Source: Schistosoma mansoni (lineage: Eukaryota > Platyhelminthes > Trematoda > Strigeidida > Schistosomatidae). Taken from it: a stretch of DNA of 64,000 bases. The notes beneath the pieces were generated by a model. That model was not told where the DNA came from. It saw nothing but the letters and a program-made list of their open reading frames with translations, and did not search any database. Location of the stretch: contig NC_031495.1 in NCBI RefSeq assembly GCF_000237925.1, positions 53,328,746-53,392,745 of the forward strand. Reading direction: 5' to 3'. The position numbers and the translations under genes were made by a program. Below are positions 47,939-58,820 of the stretch, one piece after another. The number at the start of each line of letters is the position of its first letter. Within the stretch, counting starts at the first letter, position 1.

Positions 47939-48226
47939 TGAGGGCTGGAATACTGTCCGGGTGCCCAGACCGAAGAAAGTGGTTTTCTTTGGGAGCCTTT
48001 GCAGTCCCATAGTTGCCAGTGACCAACGATCGGTTCATACGCTGTTTGGTTCTTCAGGATACTGGAGCCCATGTGCGCTATTGGTTTGAAATCAGGGTTT
48101 TCCAACTCCCCTAGGTGGACTGTCCGTGTCCACCAACCCTGTTAAATAGCCGGACATTCGCTTTTCGTCCTCTCGATTTCGTAAAAGACACCCCGCCACA
48201 AGTAGGACTTCCCTGGAAGTGGTTGT

Positions 48227-48975
48227 ATTGTGTTGCATCAGCAACACCCGGTTGAGAAACAAGCTTAGTTCCCAACAAAAAAATTGACGAAATGTAGTCC
48301 GAAGAGCAAGATAATCTACATGACTGACGCATTTCAAGATAAGTCATGAAGAAACTAATGGCCTATTAGTCCAACGACTAAATAAGACGAAGTGATTTAT
48401 ATTGAAACTAGAAAGTGATGAACTTCCACCAGTACTTGTCAATGCAGCTATTACATGTCTTCCATCTACGGGACATGAATCATAAGACAAGCACAAATTC
48501 AGTCTGTTCGTGTCGAAGTACGCACAAAATAGGCTGCACCCATTTTTTAAAAAATTGTGAAGCTATTGGGAAACACAACGTACCCGAAGCAGACTAAGTT
48601 TATTATGAGAAGCTTACTCTGTGACGCCGTAACGCTGCACACAAACTTGACGCTTCGAAACTCAAACGTTCAAACACTGCTGAACAGAAATATGAAACTG
48701 TTTATTCCTTAAACTCTGCATCTTAACAAAATAGACGTACTTCCGGCCACAGAAATGCATGTTTCTCATTGCGTTCCGTCTGAATATCAATGTCAGAATC
48801 ATTAGCTAACAGTAAGAGAAGTGATCATGGAATTACACCTAAAGTGATAGGAAAATGAAGACAAGAATAATATAGCTCGAAGTTTCAGAACATTTTGATG
48901 AAGATAATCATATTTGTTTCATCAATAAGCTCTAGCTGAGCGGTATCGAGTCACCAATTATAGACCGTTTAAATG
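48227..48975. other. sequence without recognised gene
   Basis: No coding region could be assigned. A Cys-rich short ORF at 48415-48597 was considered and not accepted. Confidence 0.5.
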
Positions 48976-48978
48976 ACA

Positions 48979-49380
48979 TTACAATAACCGACATTTATCA
49001 TCACTTTCAGTCTTAGTTCGGAAAGAACAAGAGCTAGGTGGTGTGTGATAGCCCAGAAAGTAGGGGCCTGTTAGCTGGTTTAACTTCCTCTTGAATGATA
49101 TGACAGATAGAGCTTTGATCACTTGTTGAGGTAACGAGTTCCAATTGCCAATTATTCGATGGGGAAGTCGATAATCATCTGACAAATAATTTGTTCTGGG
49201 CTTGTGAACTATTTTAAGGTGTCCTTGTAAATTATGTTTTAAAAGAAAAGAATAACAGAGGCAAGTGGGATGCAAATTTATCATTAGGCAATTTAAAAAC
49301 TGTGGTCAAGTCATATCTGATACTTCTATAAAACATGTGGTATATGTATAGTTTATCCTATCTATTGTCACCCGTCCGTC
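48979..49380 (-). pseudogene. CR1/jockey-like LINE 3' fragment
   Basis: Minus strand: TVFKLPNDKFASHLPLLFF, then after one frame change HNLQGHLKIVHKPRTNYL, YRLPHRIIGNWNSLPQQVI and VISFKRKLNQ. This is the typical end of the schistosome jockey/CR1-type polymerase (compare LRGHSEKVHKPR at 44.8 kb). Only the C-terminal part is present, and the upstream RT was not found beyond 49.4 kb. Confidence 0.78.
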
Positions 49381-50311
49381 TACTGACACCCTCCTAGCAT
49401 ACCTATATAAGCCCTGCCCTGTAGGTGGGCTTATTCTTTATGCGTAATGAAGTCCTGGAGTTCGCTGGTGGCAATGATTTAAGCTACTTCTATATAGGGC
49501 GCTTGATATATACTTGAGGACTCTGAACGCTGTTATTTGCTAATAATGCTCTTTTTCCTGCCAAATATTCATGGGTCCCTGGATGGGAGCATCAGTCTTC
49601 CCCAGCTTCTAGGTACGAAAACATGATACTTGAGCTGAAGCTCGTGTTTCGTTTTCAGCCACCCGAACCGTTCGATCCTTCGTAGTACTTCAGAAACGGA
49701 AATAAACATCGAGTCTTTCCAGAAGAGTGAGGCGATGAAATCACTTCCAGGAAAGCATTATACAGACGACTTAATCTTTCTGAGAAGACGTTTGTCTGAA
49801 TTTTTATTCCTATCTCTTACATCCGTTTTGAATAGATATCATTTTAAGTGAAATTAAGAAATGAAGTATATCAGCAACCCGTTCATTTGTAAAGAATGAT
49901 AAGCAATGAGTAGCGGTAAATAAATCCCCAAAATGAATAGCTCTTTAAGTCTTCAACATTTGATATCGACCACACTAGTTTTAATGGATTTACCTAGCTG
50001 AAGGTTCTCAGTCATGCAACCGCACCAGATCACTAGTGGGAACTCCGTGCTCAACTTCTCCTACGATCACTAGCCAGTTTAGATCAGTCACTCCTTTAAA
50101 TATTGGTAACCTATCAAATATAAATTTGAACCTTTTCAGTTCTGACTTTTGATTTCACTGGGTGGGCGCGATTCAGTTATAGGTGTTGCTGGTTAAAGTG
50201 TTGTCAACTTACAAATACCTGTGACATCTTCAAATGTAATGCACATTTATCACTTCCCCTTATACGTTGTAAATTGAGAGCTTACGCTGACGCTGACTCT
50301 TACTTCTAGGT
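49381..50311. other. unassigned stretch with a TATATAAG block
   Basis: 49371-49440 holds a less AT-rich segment with TATATAAG (49404-49411), which could be promoter-like or an unrecognised repeat. No ORF is supported. The rest is AT-rich. Confidence 0.35.
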
Positions 50312-50416
50312 GGATGACTAGATTATGAAGACCCACACATCTGAGGGGAAGCACGGAATACAATGGACAGATCGATATCAACCAGACGATTTGGACTTCG
50401 CAAATAACCCGGACCT
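50312..50416 (+). mobile_element. older RTE-A fragment, left part
   Basis: RT palm piece ([16 protein letters not shown], then DDLDFANNPDLLCH). It is interrupted at the TCTATGCCATAC site and continues at 53643. Confidence 0.85.
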
Positions 50417-50604
50417 TCTATGCCATACAACTCTGCCTGTAGCTCCTCCGGGGGCTACTGCCGGTCCCAAGCCCGGGTAAAGGAGGAGGGTTGGGCATGG
50501 GGTTAGCGACCCCATCCCGTAGAAAATCAACTCGCTAAAAAAGGCTAACCAGAAAAAATTATTCAAACCATTTAAACTCTGTTCTGGGAGTAGAAGGAAT
50601 TAAT

Positions 50605-51597
50605 ATGACGTCTCATGATGAAATCCGAGTTCCTTCGAAAGTCATGAGGCCGATGCACCTTTTGACAACCAGAGCGACAGTTTTTATAGGTACATGGAAT
50701 GTCTGGACAATGTGGGAGACCGGAAGAGTCTTCCAAATTGCTGCAGAAATGAGAAAATACAACCTGGAGGTGCTTGGAATTAGTGAAACACATTGGACGC
50801 AGGTTGAACAACAACGACTGTCTTCAGGAGAACTTCTGTTATACTCCGGTCACGAAGAAGAAAATGCCCCACATACACAAGGAGTTGCATTGATGCTGTC
50901 CAGAAAAGCACAAAATGCACTTATTGGATGGGAATCTCATGGACTAAGGATCATCCAAGCCTCCTTCAAAACAAAGAGAGAGGGCATTACAATGAACGTC
51001 ATCCAATGTTGTGCGCCTACCAACGACTACGGTGAAGACGCTAAAGATCAATTCTACGATAAGCTGCAGTCGATCTTCGAGAAATGCCCAACCAAGGACC
51101 TGACCATTCTGATGGGAGATCTCAATGCTAAGGTTGTAATAGACAACATTGGATACGAGGACGTCATGGGACGACATGGACTGGGAGAAAGGAACGAAAA
51201 TGGTGAGAGATTTGCAAATCTATGTGCATTCAATAAACTGGTCATAGGTGGCACCATATTCCCACACAAGCGCATACACAAAGTTACATGGGCCTCGCTG
51301 GACCACACCACAGAGAACCAGGTAGATCACATCCGTATCAACGAAAAATTCCGAAGGTCAATGGAAGATGTGAGAACCAGGAGAGGAGCTGACATATCTT
51401 CAGATTACCACCTGGTTGTAGCCAAGATGAGACTGAAGCTAAAAAAACACTGGACAACAAAACGAACAGCACTACAAAGGTTCAATACAGCCTTCCTTCG
51501 AGATACTGACAAGCTCCATGAATTCAAGATAACTCAACAACAGGTTCCAAGCTCTACACGATCCACTGAAAGAACAAGAAACTACGATGGAGAATAA
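50605..51597 (+). CDS. RTE-A endonuclease domain (330 codons, then frameshift)
   Basis: AP-type endonuclease with GTWNVWTMWETGR (about 32), [10 protein letters not shown] (53), CCAPTNDY, ILMGDLNAKV (171), TWASLDHTTENQVDHI (232) and SSDYHLVVAKM, all expected blocks in order. The frame breaks at about 51533, where this copy reads AACTCAACAACAG and the copy at 25.5 kb reads AACTCTCAACAACAG (2 bases fewer here). After this point the sequence switches to the block shared with the 25.5-kb copy. A start at 50605 is assumed; an upstream start cannot be excluded. Confidence 0.85.
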   Translation: MTSHDEIRVPSKVMRPMHLLTTRATVFIGTWNVWTMWETGRVFQIAAEMRKYNLEVLGISETHWTQVEQQRLSSGELLLYSGHEEENAPHTQGVALMLSRKAQNALIGWESHGLRIIQASFKTKREGITMNVIQCCAPTNDYGEDAKDQFYDKLQSIFEKCPTKDLTILMGDLNAKVVIDNIGYEDVMGRHGLGERNENGERFANLCAFNKLVIGGTIFPHKRIHKVTWASLDHTTENQVDHIRINEKFRRSMEDVRTRRGADISSDYHLVVAKMRLKLKKHWTTKRTALQRFNTAFLRDTDKLHEFKITQQQVPSSTRSTERTRNYDGE

Positions 51598-53625
51598 CTG
51601 GAAAGCGATCAAAAAAGCATTAATTTTAACGTGTCAGGAAGTTCTGGGTTGCAAAAAGCATCACAACAAGGAATGGATCTTTGTTGAAACCCTGGACAGG
51701 ATTCAAGAAACGAAGGACAAGAAACTAGCAATTAACAACAGTCGAACACGAGTAGAGAAAGTCAAGGTACAAGCACAGTACGCAGAAGCAAACAGGCAAG
51801 TGAAGGAGAGCGTTAAAGCCGACAAGCAGAAATACATGGGAGAACTAGCAACGACGGCGGAAAAAATTGCAACAGAAGGGAATATGAAACAACTATATGA
51901 TACAACGAAGAAACTAGTAGGGAGATATAGTAAACCGGAGAGACCAGTCAACGACAAAGAAGGAAAGACAATTATGGAAATTCAAGTACAGAGGATGAGA
52001 TGAGTAGTATACTTTGAGGAACTGCTGAATAGACCAGCTCCATTGAATCTACCGGAGATCGAATCAGTACACACTGACCTTCCTATAGATGTCACACCAC
52101 CAACGATCAAGGAAGTCAAGATGGCCATCAGACAAATCAAGAGCGAGAAAGCCACGGGACCTGACAATATACCAGCTGAAGCACTGATGTCATACATAAA
52201 CGCAACTGCAAACACGCTCCCGTTCTTTTCAGGATGATTCAGGAGGAAGAGCAAGTGCTACTGACAGACTGGGAAGAAGGGAACCGCATCAAGATATCAA
52301 AGGAAGAAGATCTGAGCAAATGTGAGAACTACAGAGGCATCACACTGTTGTCGGTTCCAGGAAAAGTTTTCAACAGAGTGTTGCTCAACAGAATGGAAGG
52401 CTTAGTAGACACCCGACTTCGAGATCAACAAGCTGGATTCTGTAAGGATCGGTCGTGCACAGACCAAATTGCGACACTACGGGTCATCGTTGAACAATCA
52501 GTTGATCGGGACTCGTCATTATACATCAGCTTCATTGAATATGAGAAAGCATTCAACAGTAGGGATAGAAGAACCTTAAGGAAACTTCTTCGACACTGTG
52601 TAGTTCCTCAGAAGATTGTCAACATTATCCAGAACTCATACGATGGACTACAGTGCAAAGTCGTGCATGGAGGACAGCTGACAGATGCATTTCCAGTAAG
52701 GACTAGAGTCAGACAGGGCTGTCTACTCTCCCCATTCCTCTTCCTTTTAGTGATTGACTGGGTTATAAAGAATTCGACATCTGACGGGAAATACGGAATA
52801 CAGTGGACAGCTCAGAATCAATTAGATGATTTGGACTTCGCAGATGACCTAGCCCTCCCCTCTCATACACACGAACAAATGCAGATGAAGACAGCAAATG
52901 TAGCAGCAGCCTCCGCATCGATAGGCCTCCACATTCACAAAGGAAAAAGCAAGATTCTCAAATGCAACACAGAGAACACCAACCCAATCACACTTGATGG
53001 CGAAACTCTGGAAGTGGTGGAAAAATTCACGTACCTGAGAAGCATCGTTGATAAACAAGGAGGATCGGATGCAGATGTAAAGGCGAGGACTGGCAAAGCA
53101 AGGGCAGCATTTCTACAATTGAAGAACATTTGGAACTCAAAACAACTGTCAACAAATTTCAAAGTGAGAATTTTGAATACGAACGTCAAGACAGTCCTAC
53201 TGTACGGAGCTGAAACGTGGAGAACTAATACATCCATCGTCAAGAAGGTACAAGTATTCATAAACAGTTGTCTACGCAAAATACTCAACATTTACTGGTC
53301 GGTTACTATCAGCAAGAGCGTTTTATAGGAGAGGACAAACCAGCTTCCAGCTGAAGAGGGAATTAGGAAAAGACGTTGGAAGTGGATAGAACATACATTA
53401 AGGAAATCACCAATGTGCATTACAAGGCAATCCCTAACTTGGAATCCGAAAGGGAAGCGGAAAAGAGGAAGGCCAAAGAACACATTACGCCGGGAAATAG
53501 AAGCAGATATGAAAAGGATGAATAGCAACTGGAAGGAACTCAAAAGGAAGGCTCAGGACAGAGTTGGATGGAGAATGTTGGTGAGCGGCCTATGCTCCTC
53601 GACGAGTGGTATCAGGCGTAAGTAA
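51587..53625 (+). pseudogene. RTE-A linker, RT and C-terminal region, disrupted
   Basis: Open pieces at 51587-52003, 52043-52237, 52234-53328 and 53413-53625. The long one covers the [21 protein letters not shown], motif [10 protein letters not shown] (Asp to Glu and Asp to Asn against FIDYEKAFD), [26 protein letters not shown], and [16 protein letters not shown] ending at a TAG where relatives have Trp. The last piece has [20 protein letters not shown] and the natural C-terminus SGLCSS. The stops at 52001-52003 and 53326-53328 and the frame break near 52234 are the same as in the copy at 24.4-27.6 kb. Confidence 0.9.
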
Positions 53626-53642
53626 GTAAGTCTATGCCATAC

Positions 53643-53890
53643 GCACCGGCGAAACAGCAGCCTCTTCAGCAGTAGGCATCAACAAACACAAGGGGAAAAC
53701 AAAGATTCTCAAATACAACACCAAGAAGAACAACCCGATTGCACTTGATGGGGAAGTTCCTCGTAACTGGCAAGCACCATCGACAAACATGAAGGATTTG
53801 GTGCTGATATAAATTCAAGGATTGGTGAAGCAAGTGCAGCACTCCTACAATTAAAAACATTAAAAACTCAAAATAACAATAACAAACGAA
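53643..53890 (+). mobile_element. older RTE-A fragment, right part
   Basis: Continues the fragment at 50312-50416: GINKHKGKTKILKYNTKK, NPIALDGEV, IDKHEGFGADI and ASAALLQLK, ending before the LLYGAETW block. Same strand and family as the insertion it hosts. Confidence 0.82.
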
Positions 53891-54670
53891 ACCTACGAAA
53901 AGAGGCAAAGCAATCAGTTTGCAGAACCTTGGAGCAACGCGCGCTACGAAGGGGACGTTACTTTTTGGCAGTGTCCTACAGTTTTCTTTTTCTAGGATTC
54001 TCACTGATCTGGATGGATTATCTTTTCTTGGAATTACAGAAGATAACTTAATTCTGTTCTGTTTACGTTTTAGCTGCAAATTTCATGCTATACGATAAGA
54101 TCTTAATCTTAACTTATTGATGGTATATATGATCATATTCATACAGTAACTCATGATCAAATATTTGTATATTCATTTTGGCTATACGATATAACCTTCC
54201 TCTGTCATTCCTAAAACCGTATATAATCATATTCGGCAAGGAATATAATTTCATATTTGTATTTTATTCATCATAACGTTTTTGGATGCTACAACACACG
54301 TACATTATGTATTTACAGGATCTATTCGGATCTCTACCTATTATCTAGAAATATATATAATCGTGTATGACAAAGCACTGTAGTCACTATTCCATATACT
54401 TTCATTAAAATCGTATTTGGATATTATAACTCACTTAATTTCCGGAATCAAATGTCCAATTCGGTGGGTCTGTCATAGGTTTATTTATTTATATTTTTAA
54501 AACAGTATATTTTGTCATCACTAATATCTTCCTGCTATTCTCATCCATTGTTTTTCGACACTTTCACCGATCCTCACGATACATCCACCCTTGTGTTAAA
54601 TATAGGTTTTGATTACTAGACTTCAGTCCTCGGAATTGATTTTTTTTCTTCCATCTCTATTTCCAAAATT
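53891..54670. other. probable 5' UTR of the CR1-type LINE, AT-rich
   Basis: Lies before ORF1 of the LINE at 54.7 kb. It contains several loosely repeated phrases such as CTATACGATA and ATATAATCATATTCG. The exact 5' end of the LINE cannot be placed. Confidence 0.4.
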
Positions 54671-55631
54671 TTGTTCAGTCCATCTACTATACGTCACTTT
54701 GTTATCATGCAACAAAAGAAAATAAAGGCCCCTGCTTGTAGGCGTCCGGCCAAACGTAGGAAAACTACACAATCTAAAATTGCTACTGACAGTTTCAACG
54801 AGACGAGCTACTCAATTCATTCGGAGGCAGACAGGCTTTTACCAGTTGTATCCATTCCAGACGTGTTGAAGACTCTGCTGGTAAACAATGATGATAATCA
54901 CAACTGCAACCATGCGAATGATATAAAAAGACTACTAGTTGACATGAACATTCTCAATCCCCTCAAGTATCTCATCAACCCTAACCTCACAGACTCCAGA
55001 TCAAATGAATGGCATAAATGATTTCCTGGATCGTGTTGTATCAGAGGTATTTGAAAGAATAAGGCGATCTAGCAATGCAATTGTGTTTAATATATCGGAC
55101 TCATATGCCCTTAAAAATATCAAAACTAGTCTTCTTAGAGCCAGCAATATGACATATGTACCATGTATATGCACAAGATTAAAAAGAAGTCACCCTGATA
55201 TGCACTCACTGATCTTGTTCAAATTCAACTCATCTGTAGACGCTAGTGAGTTTTTAAATTCCTCCAATTCATTGAAACAGAAACAGATTTTCAAAGATAT
55301 TAAGATTCTACCAGACAGAACACCATGCCAGCGAAAAGCAGGCCGAGATAACTACAGACTACCAGCATCAAACTCCCAAGCGTATCAGAATCCTAAAGGT
55401 CATAAAATTAAGTCAGATTCTAAGAGGACATCTAACTTTACGAATATGCAACCACCGAAAAACTACCCTGAATCTCCTAGAGTTCAAAATCCGAAAGAAA
55501 GTAGTCCCAATGTAGGTGAGATCCATCCTTTTAAGAATGTTGACTTAGATTCAACCCTAAGTAGTTGTACTGATTACGAATGGGATAACACAGTCCAAAT
55601 CGCTGTTAGTGAAACGACCAGTTACAGATAA
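54671..55631 (+). pseudogene. CR1-type ORF1 protein region (two overlapping frames)
   Basis: First frame (54671-55021): a basic patch KKIKAPACRRPAKRRKTTQ (about 15-33), then an acidic/Asn-rich linker. Second frame (55005-55631): FLDRVVSEVFERIRRSSNAI, NIKTSLLRASNMTYVPCICT, MHSLILFKFNSSVDASEFL, IKILPDRTPCQRKAGRDNY. This last pattern (hydrophobic segment followed by PDRTP.QR) is typical of the RNA-binding ORF1 of CR1/jockey LINEs. The frames meet at about 55010, so a frameshift is likely. A third open frame (55609-56043) seems to continue the ORF1 C-terminal region. Confidence 0.7.
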
Positions 55632-55964
55632 CGGGAAAACTGGTCATAACAATTATCTGACTGACCACACACTTAACGTCGATATATTCGAACCTTGTAA
55701 ACCATCTCAAGCATGTTTAACAACACACGACCCTCCTCAAATTACGAAGGAGACAAAATCAACCACAAACCTTGGAAATAAGCGTCTACAACATGTTCCC
55801 CATATGTCAGGTATAATTAGTGATCTGAATTGTAAATGGCCACTTGGTCGCACACATAGACCTGCTAGTCTTCTTGGTCCGGCTCCCAATATGTATACTA
55901 TTCCTTTACTAAATGTTAAATCCAATAACAATGAGACTTTTCTCGTACTTCCACAGGCTTTTTT

Positions 55965-58820
55965 GTCGACAACAGTAAAAATATTTCATATGATGACAAA
56001 GTTGTTGAATCTATTTCCGATCGCAACACAACTCTCACCTTAGCCAATCCTACGATTATTCATGAAAATACCAATTGTGATTTATACTCTAACCTGATTC
56101 ACCTTGGTAATTCTCAATTTCTTATTCTTTCGTTCAATGCCCGCTCTCTGCCCAACAAAATTACTCACCTCAAAACCCTTTTATTCCTTGTAAATCCAAC
56201 TATTGTACTTATTACGGAAAGATGGTGCAATTCATCTACATCCGATCACTCCCTGCATATAGATAACTATGTTTTCTTTAGAACGGATAGATGTTATGGA
56301 TTAGGGGGCGGTACAATTATCTATATCCGTTCGGATATCCAGGCCTGCAAATTTGAGGATAAATCCCTTGATGCTATAGACGACTCCACCTGGGTTACTG
56401 TAAACTGTGGATCTCGAAATTATCTACTGGTGGGATGCATATACAGACCACCCCATGCAGACTCTAGGTTTGAAAGATTACTAACAAACATCTTTTTCAT
56501 TGCTTCACACCAACCACATACTTTTAAAATCATCGGAGGTGATTTTAATCTGCCAAACATTACATGGGATTCGACTCCGGTACCAGGTCGACATGACAAG
56601 TTAGTTGAAACGCTAGAACTTTATGGATGGGTCCAACAGGTCCGACAACCGACTAGAAGGAATAATATACTTGATTTACTATTTACAATCAACTTAGATT
56701 CTATCTCAGTGCATATCAATCATGAGTTTTTTAAGAGTGATCACAGAGTAGTATTGTGTATCATTCATTCTTTCGACGCCATACAATTGAATTCTAAAGC
56801 TGCAATGATGCACAAGAGTAAACATTTTGATCAACAAACCTGGAAACGGACTGAAAGTCTTATTCGTTCTTTACCATGGGAAACTTATTTTACCACAAAT
56901 AATATTGACGTTGCGATCTCTGATCTATACCACAACTTGATACACTGTCTCGACTGCACTGCGTCAATTATTAGCCATGTGGTTTATAACGCCAAAAGGG
57001 GCCAGAATAATTTTAAAACTTTTAAAAGAAAGCTGAGGAAATTAAAACGCCGCTACCACGAGCATAATGACTTGTATGCACTACGGAGTATACTTAAGTT
57101 AATTGACAGGAGTGCTCCATCTAAATGCAAGTATTTTATGAATATAGAAAATAAAGCCCTAGGTAATAAAAGCCCAGAATTATCAATACTTTTGCTTTTT
57201 AAATCGCGCGTAAAGTCAAATTCTCTTGGCGCAACCAAATTCTTCATAGTTAACGGAAGAAATGTTGATGACATCGGTATTATTTGCGAACAATTCAGTC
57301 AGCATTTCTCGCAGTGCTATAACACTAGAACTGAAAGCTGTATCAATACATTTCCAATGCTAACATGCAGACACCTGTCGAAAATTGATTTCGTACCATC
57401 CAACATCAAGCAGGCTATAACTGCCCTGAAAAAGTCCTATGACAGTGGACCTGACGGGATTCCTTCATCATTTGTGAAATATGGTAGTAGAGAATTCCCA
57501 TTATTTTGTTTAAAGCTTTTCAACCTATCTATGGAATATGGGGCCTATCCATCTGTATGGAAAACATCTCTTATCACTCCCAGATTCAAAACCGGATCAC
57601 GCAGTGATATTGTTAACTACAGACCAATTAATTTGACATCCGTGCTGTCAAGAACTATGGAAAAAATCATCCACAAACGGGTATTATCATTTTTGCTTTC
57701 GGCTAATCTGATTAGCCCATCCCAACACGGGTTTATGACCAAACGCTCATGCTTCACATCGCACCTGGGGTTTTTTGATCAAATTACCCAGAGAAGAGAT
57801 GTTGGTCAGTCAGTGATAATTATGTACTTCAACTTTAGTAAGGCCTTCGACAGCGTCTCACACAAACTTCTTATAAAACTCTCTTCATATGGAATACAGA
57901 ATCCCCTTTTATCTTGGCTCAAATCGTTTTTAGAAGAACGTAGCCAAATTGTCCGCTTTGGATCTTGCTACTCCAAACCTGTGAATGTAACCAGTGGGGT
58001 TATACAAGGAAGTGTAATTGGTCCATTACTATTTCTCCTTTTTATCAATGACGTTTGTTCCCTCTTTCAATATGGTAAACCTTTTCTTTTTGCCGATGAT
58101 CTAAAAGTGGTTTATTCATTCTCATCTCCCACAAAAGAAAGCTATATTTCAACAGTAATCCAAGAAGAAATAAACAAGTTGTACGAATGGACTATTTCGT
58201 GGAATTTGCCACTTAATGTTAACAAAAGTGGATCTATTAACATTGGCAGTTGCCTTAACTTAAATCTGGCTATACACAAACATACACTGAAACCTCTCAA
58301 CACTGTTCGTGACTTGGGTTTAAGATACAGCGACAGTTTGAACTTTTCGGAACACATTGCATCTCAAGTATCCAAAGCTAGGAAGCTCATCGGATTCATA
58401 ATGATTAATTTCAATAATACCGAATCGAGATTATTATTATACAGAAAATGTATCTTACCAATTCTTGAATATGGTATTTTAGTTTACAGTAATTGCAGAC
58501 ATAATGACCTGATTAAAATTGAAGGTGTTCAAAGAAGGTTCACCAAAGCTGTTTTGGTGTATTCTGACAACAAAGACTATCACCCAAGATGTCAACAACT
58601 CAAAATAGAACCTCTCTGGATCAGGCGTATCAAATTAAACCTTATCTTTCTCTACCGACTTCTTAACGGTATTTCTTACTCTTCACTATCTACCCCTTCA
58701 TACTCTATGATACCGTCCCACAATCTACGCAATAAGGAAAATATTCTAGTGATTCCAAAAACTCACACAAATTTACGCCAGAATTTTTTTCGTTATTCGC
58801 TACTCAACCATGTGGAATAG
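55965..58820 (+). pseudogene. CR1-type ORF2: endonuclease plus reverse transcriptase
   Basis: Open in one frame from about 55965 to the TAG at 58818-58820. Endonuclease: LSFNARSLPNKITHL, LITERWC, GCIYRPPHADS, GGDFNLPNITW, NNILDLLFT, KSDHRVVLCI. RT: DSGPDGIPSSFVKYG, NYRPINLTSVLSRTMEKI, motif A YFNFSKAFDSVSHKL, VIQGSVIGPLLFLLFINDV and motif C FADDLKVVY, then a C-terminal RNA-binding part (LLLYRKCILPILEYGILVY). In motif A the first Asp (family LDFSKAFD) is Asn at 57831. Beyond 58795, at a run of T, the natural C-terminus continues in another frame (YSTMWNRLPVSLRCSVTT). Inactive. Confidence 0.88.

Larger units (their letters stand above)
45261..48226 (-). mobile_element. second short SR2-derived element, split by RTE-B (minus)
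   Basis: 45261-45354 is the SR2-type 3' end with a TTTATTTATT tail (minus strand). The 5' UTR part resumes at 47939 and is recognisable to about 48226 (GGACTTCCCTGG), where it is 5'-truncated. Internal junction as in the other two short copies. It directly follows the 3' end of the CR1-like element. Confidence 0.83.
50429..53630 (+). mobile_element. full-length RTE-A LINE inserted in an older RTE-A
   Basis: 3202 bp flanked by the 12-bp TSD TCTATGCCATAC (50417-50428 and 53631-53642). It starts AACTCTGCCTGTAGCTCC and ends in GTAAGTAAGTAAG. These exact limits define the full-length RTE-A unit in this genome. The 5' third carries an open endonuclease; the middle carries a near-identical block shared with the copy in THOC5 intron 12; the 3' part is mostly its own. 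Confidence 0.95.

Noticed and set aside
48415-48597. Short Cys-rich ORF considered as a gag-like zinc knuckle
   Set aside because: Cysteine and histidine spacing does not form a CCHC knuckle and no related sequence lies nearby.
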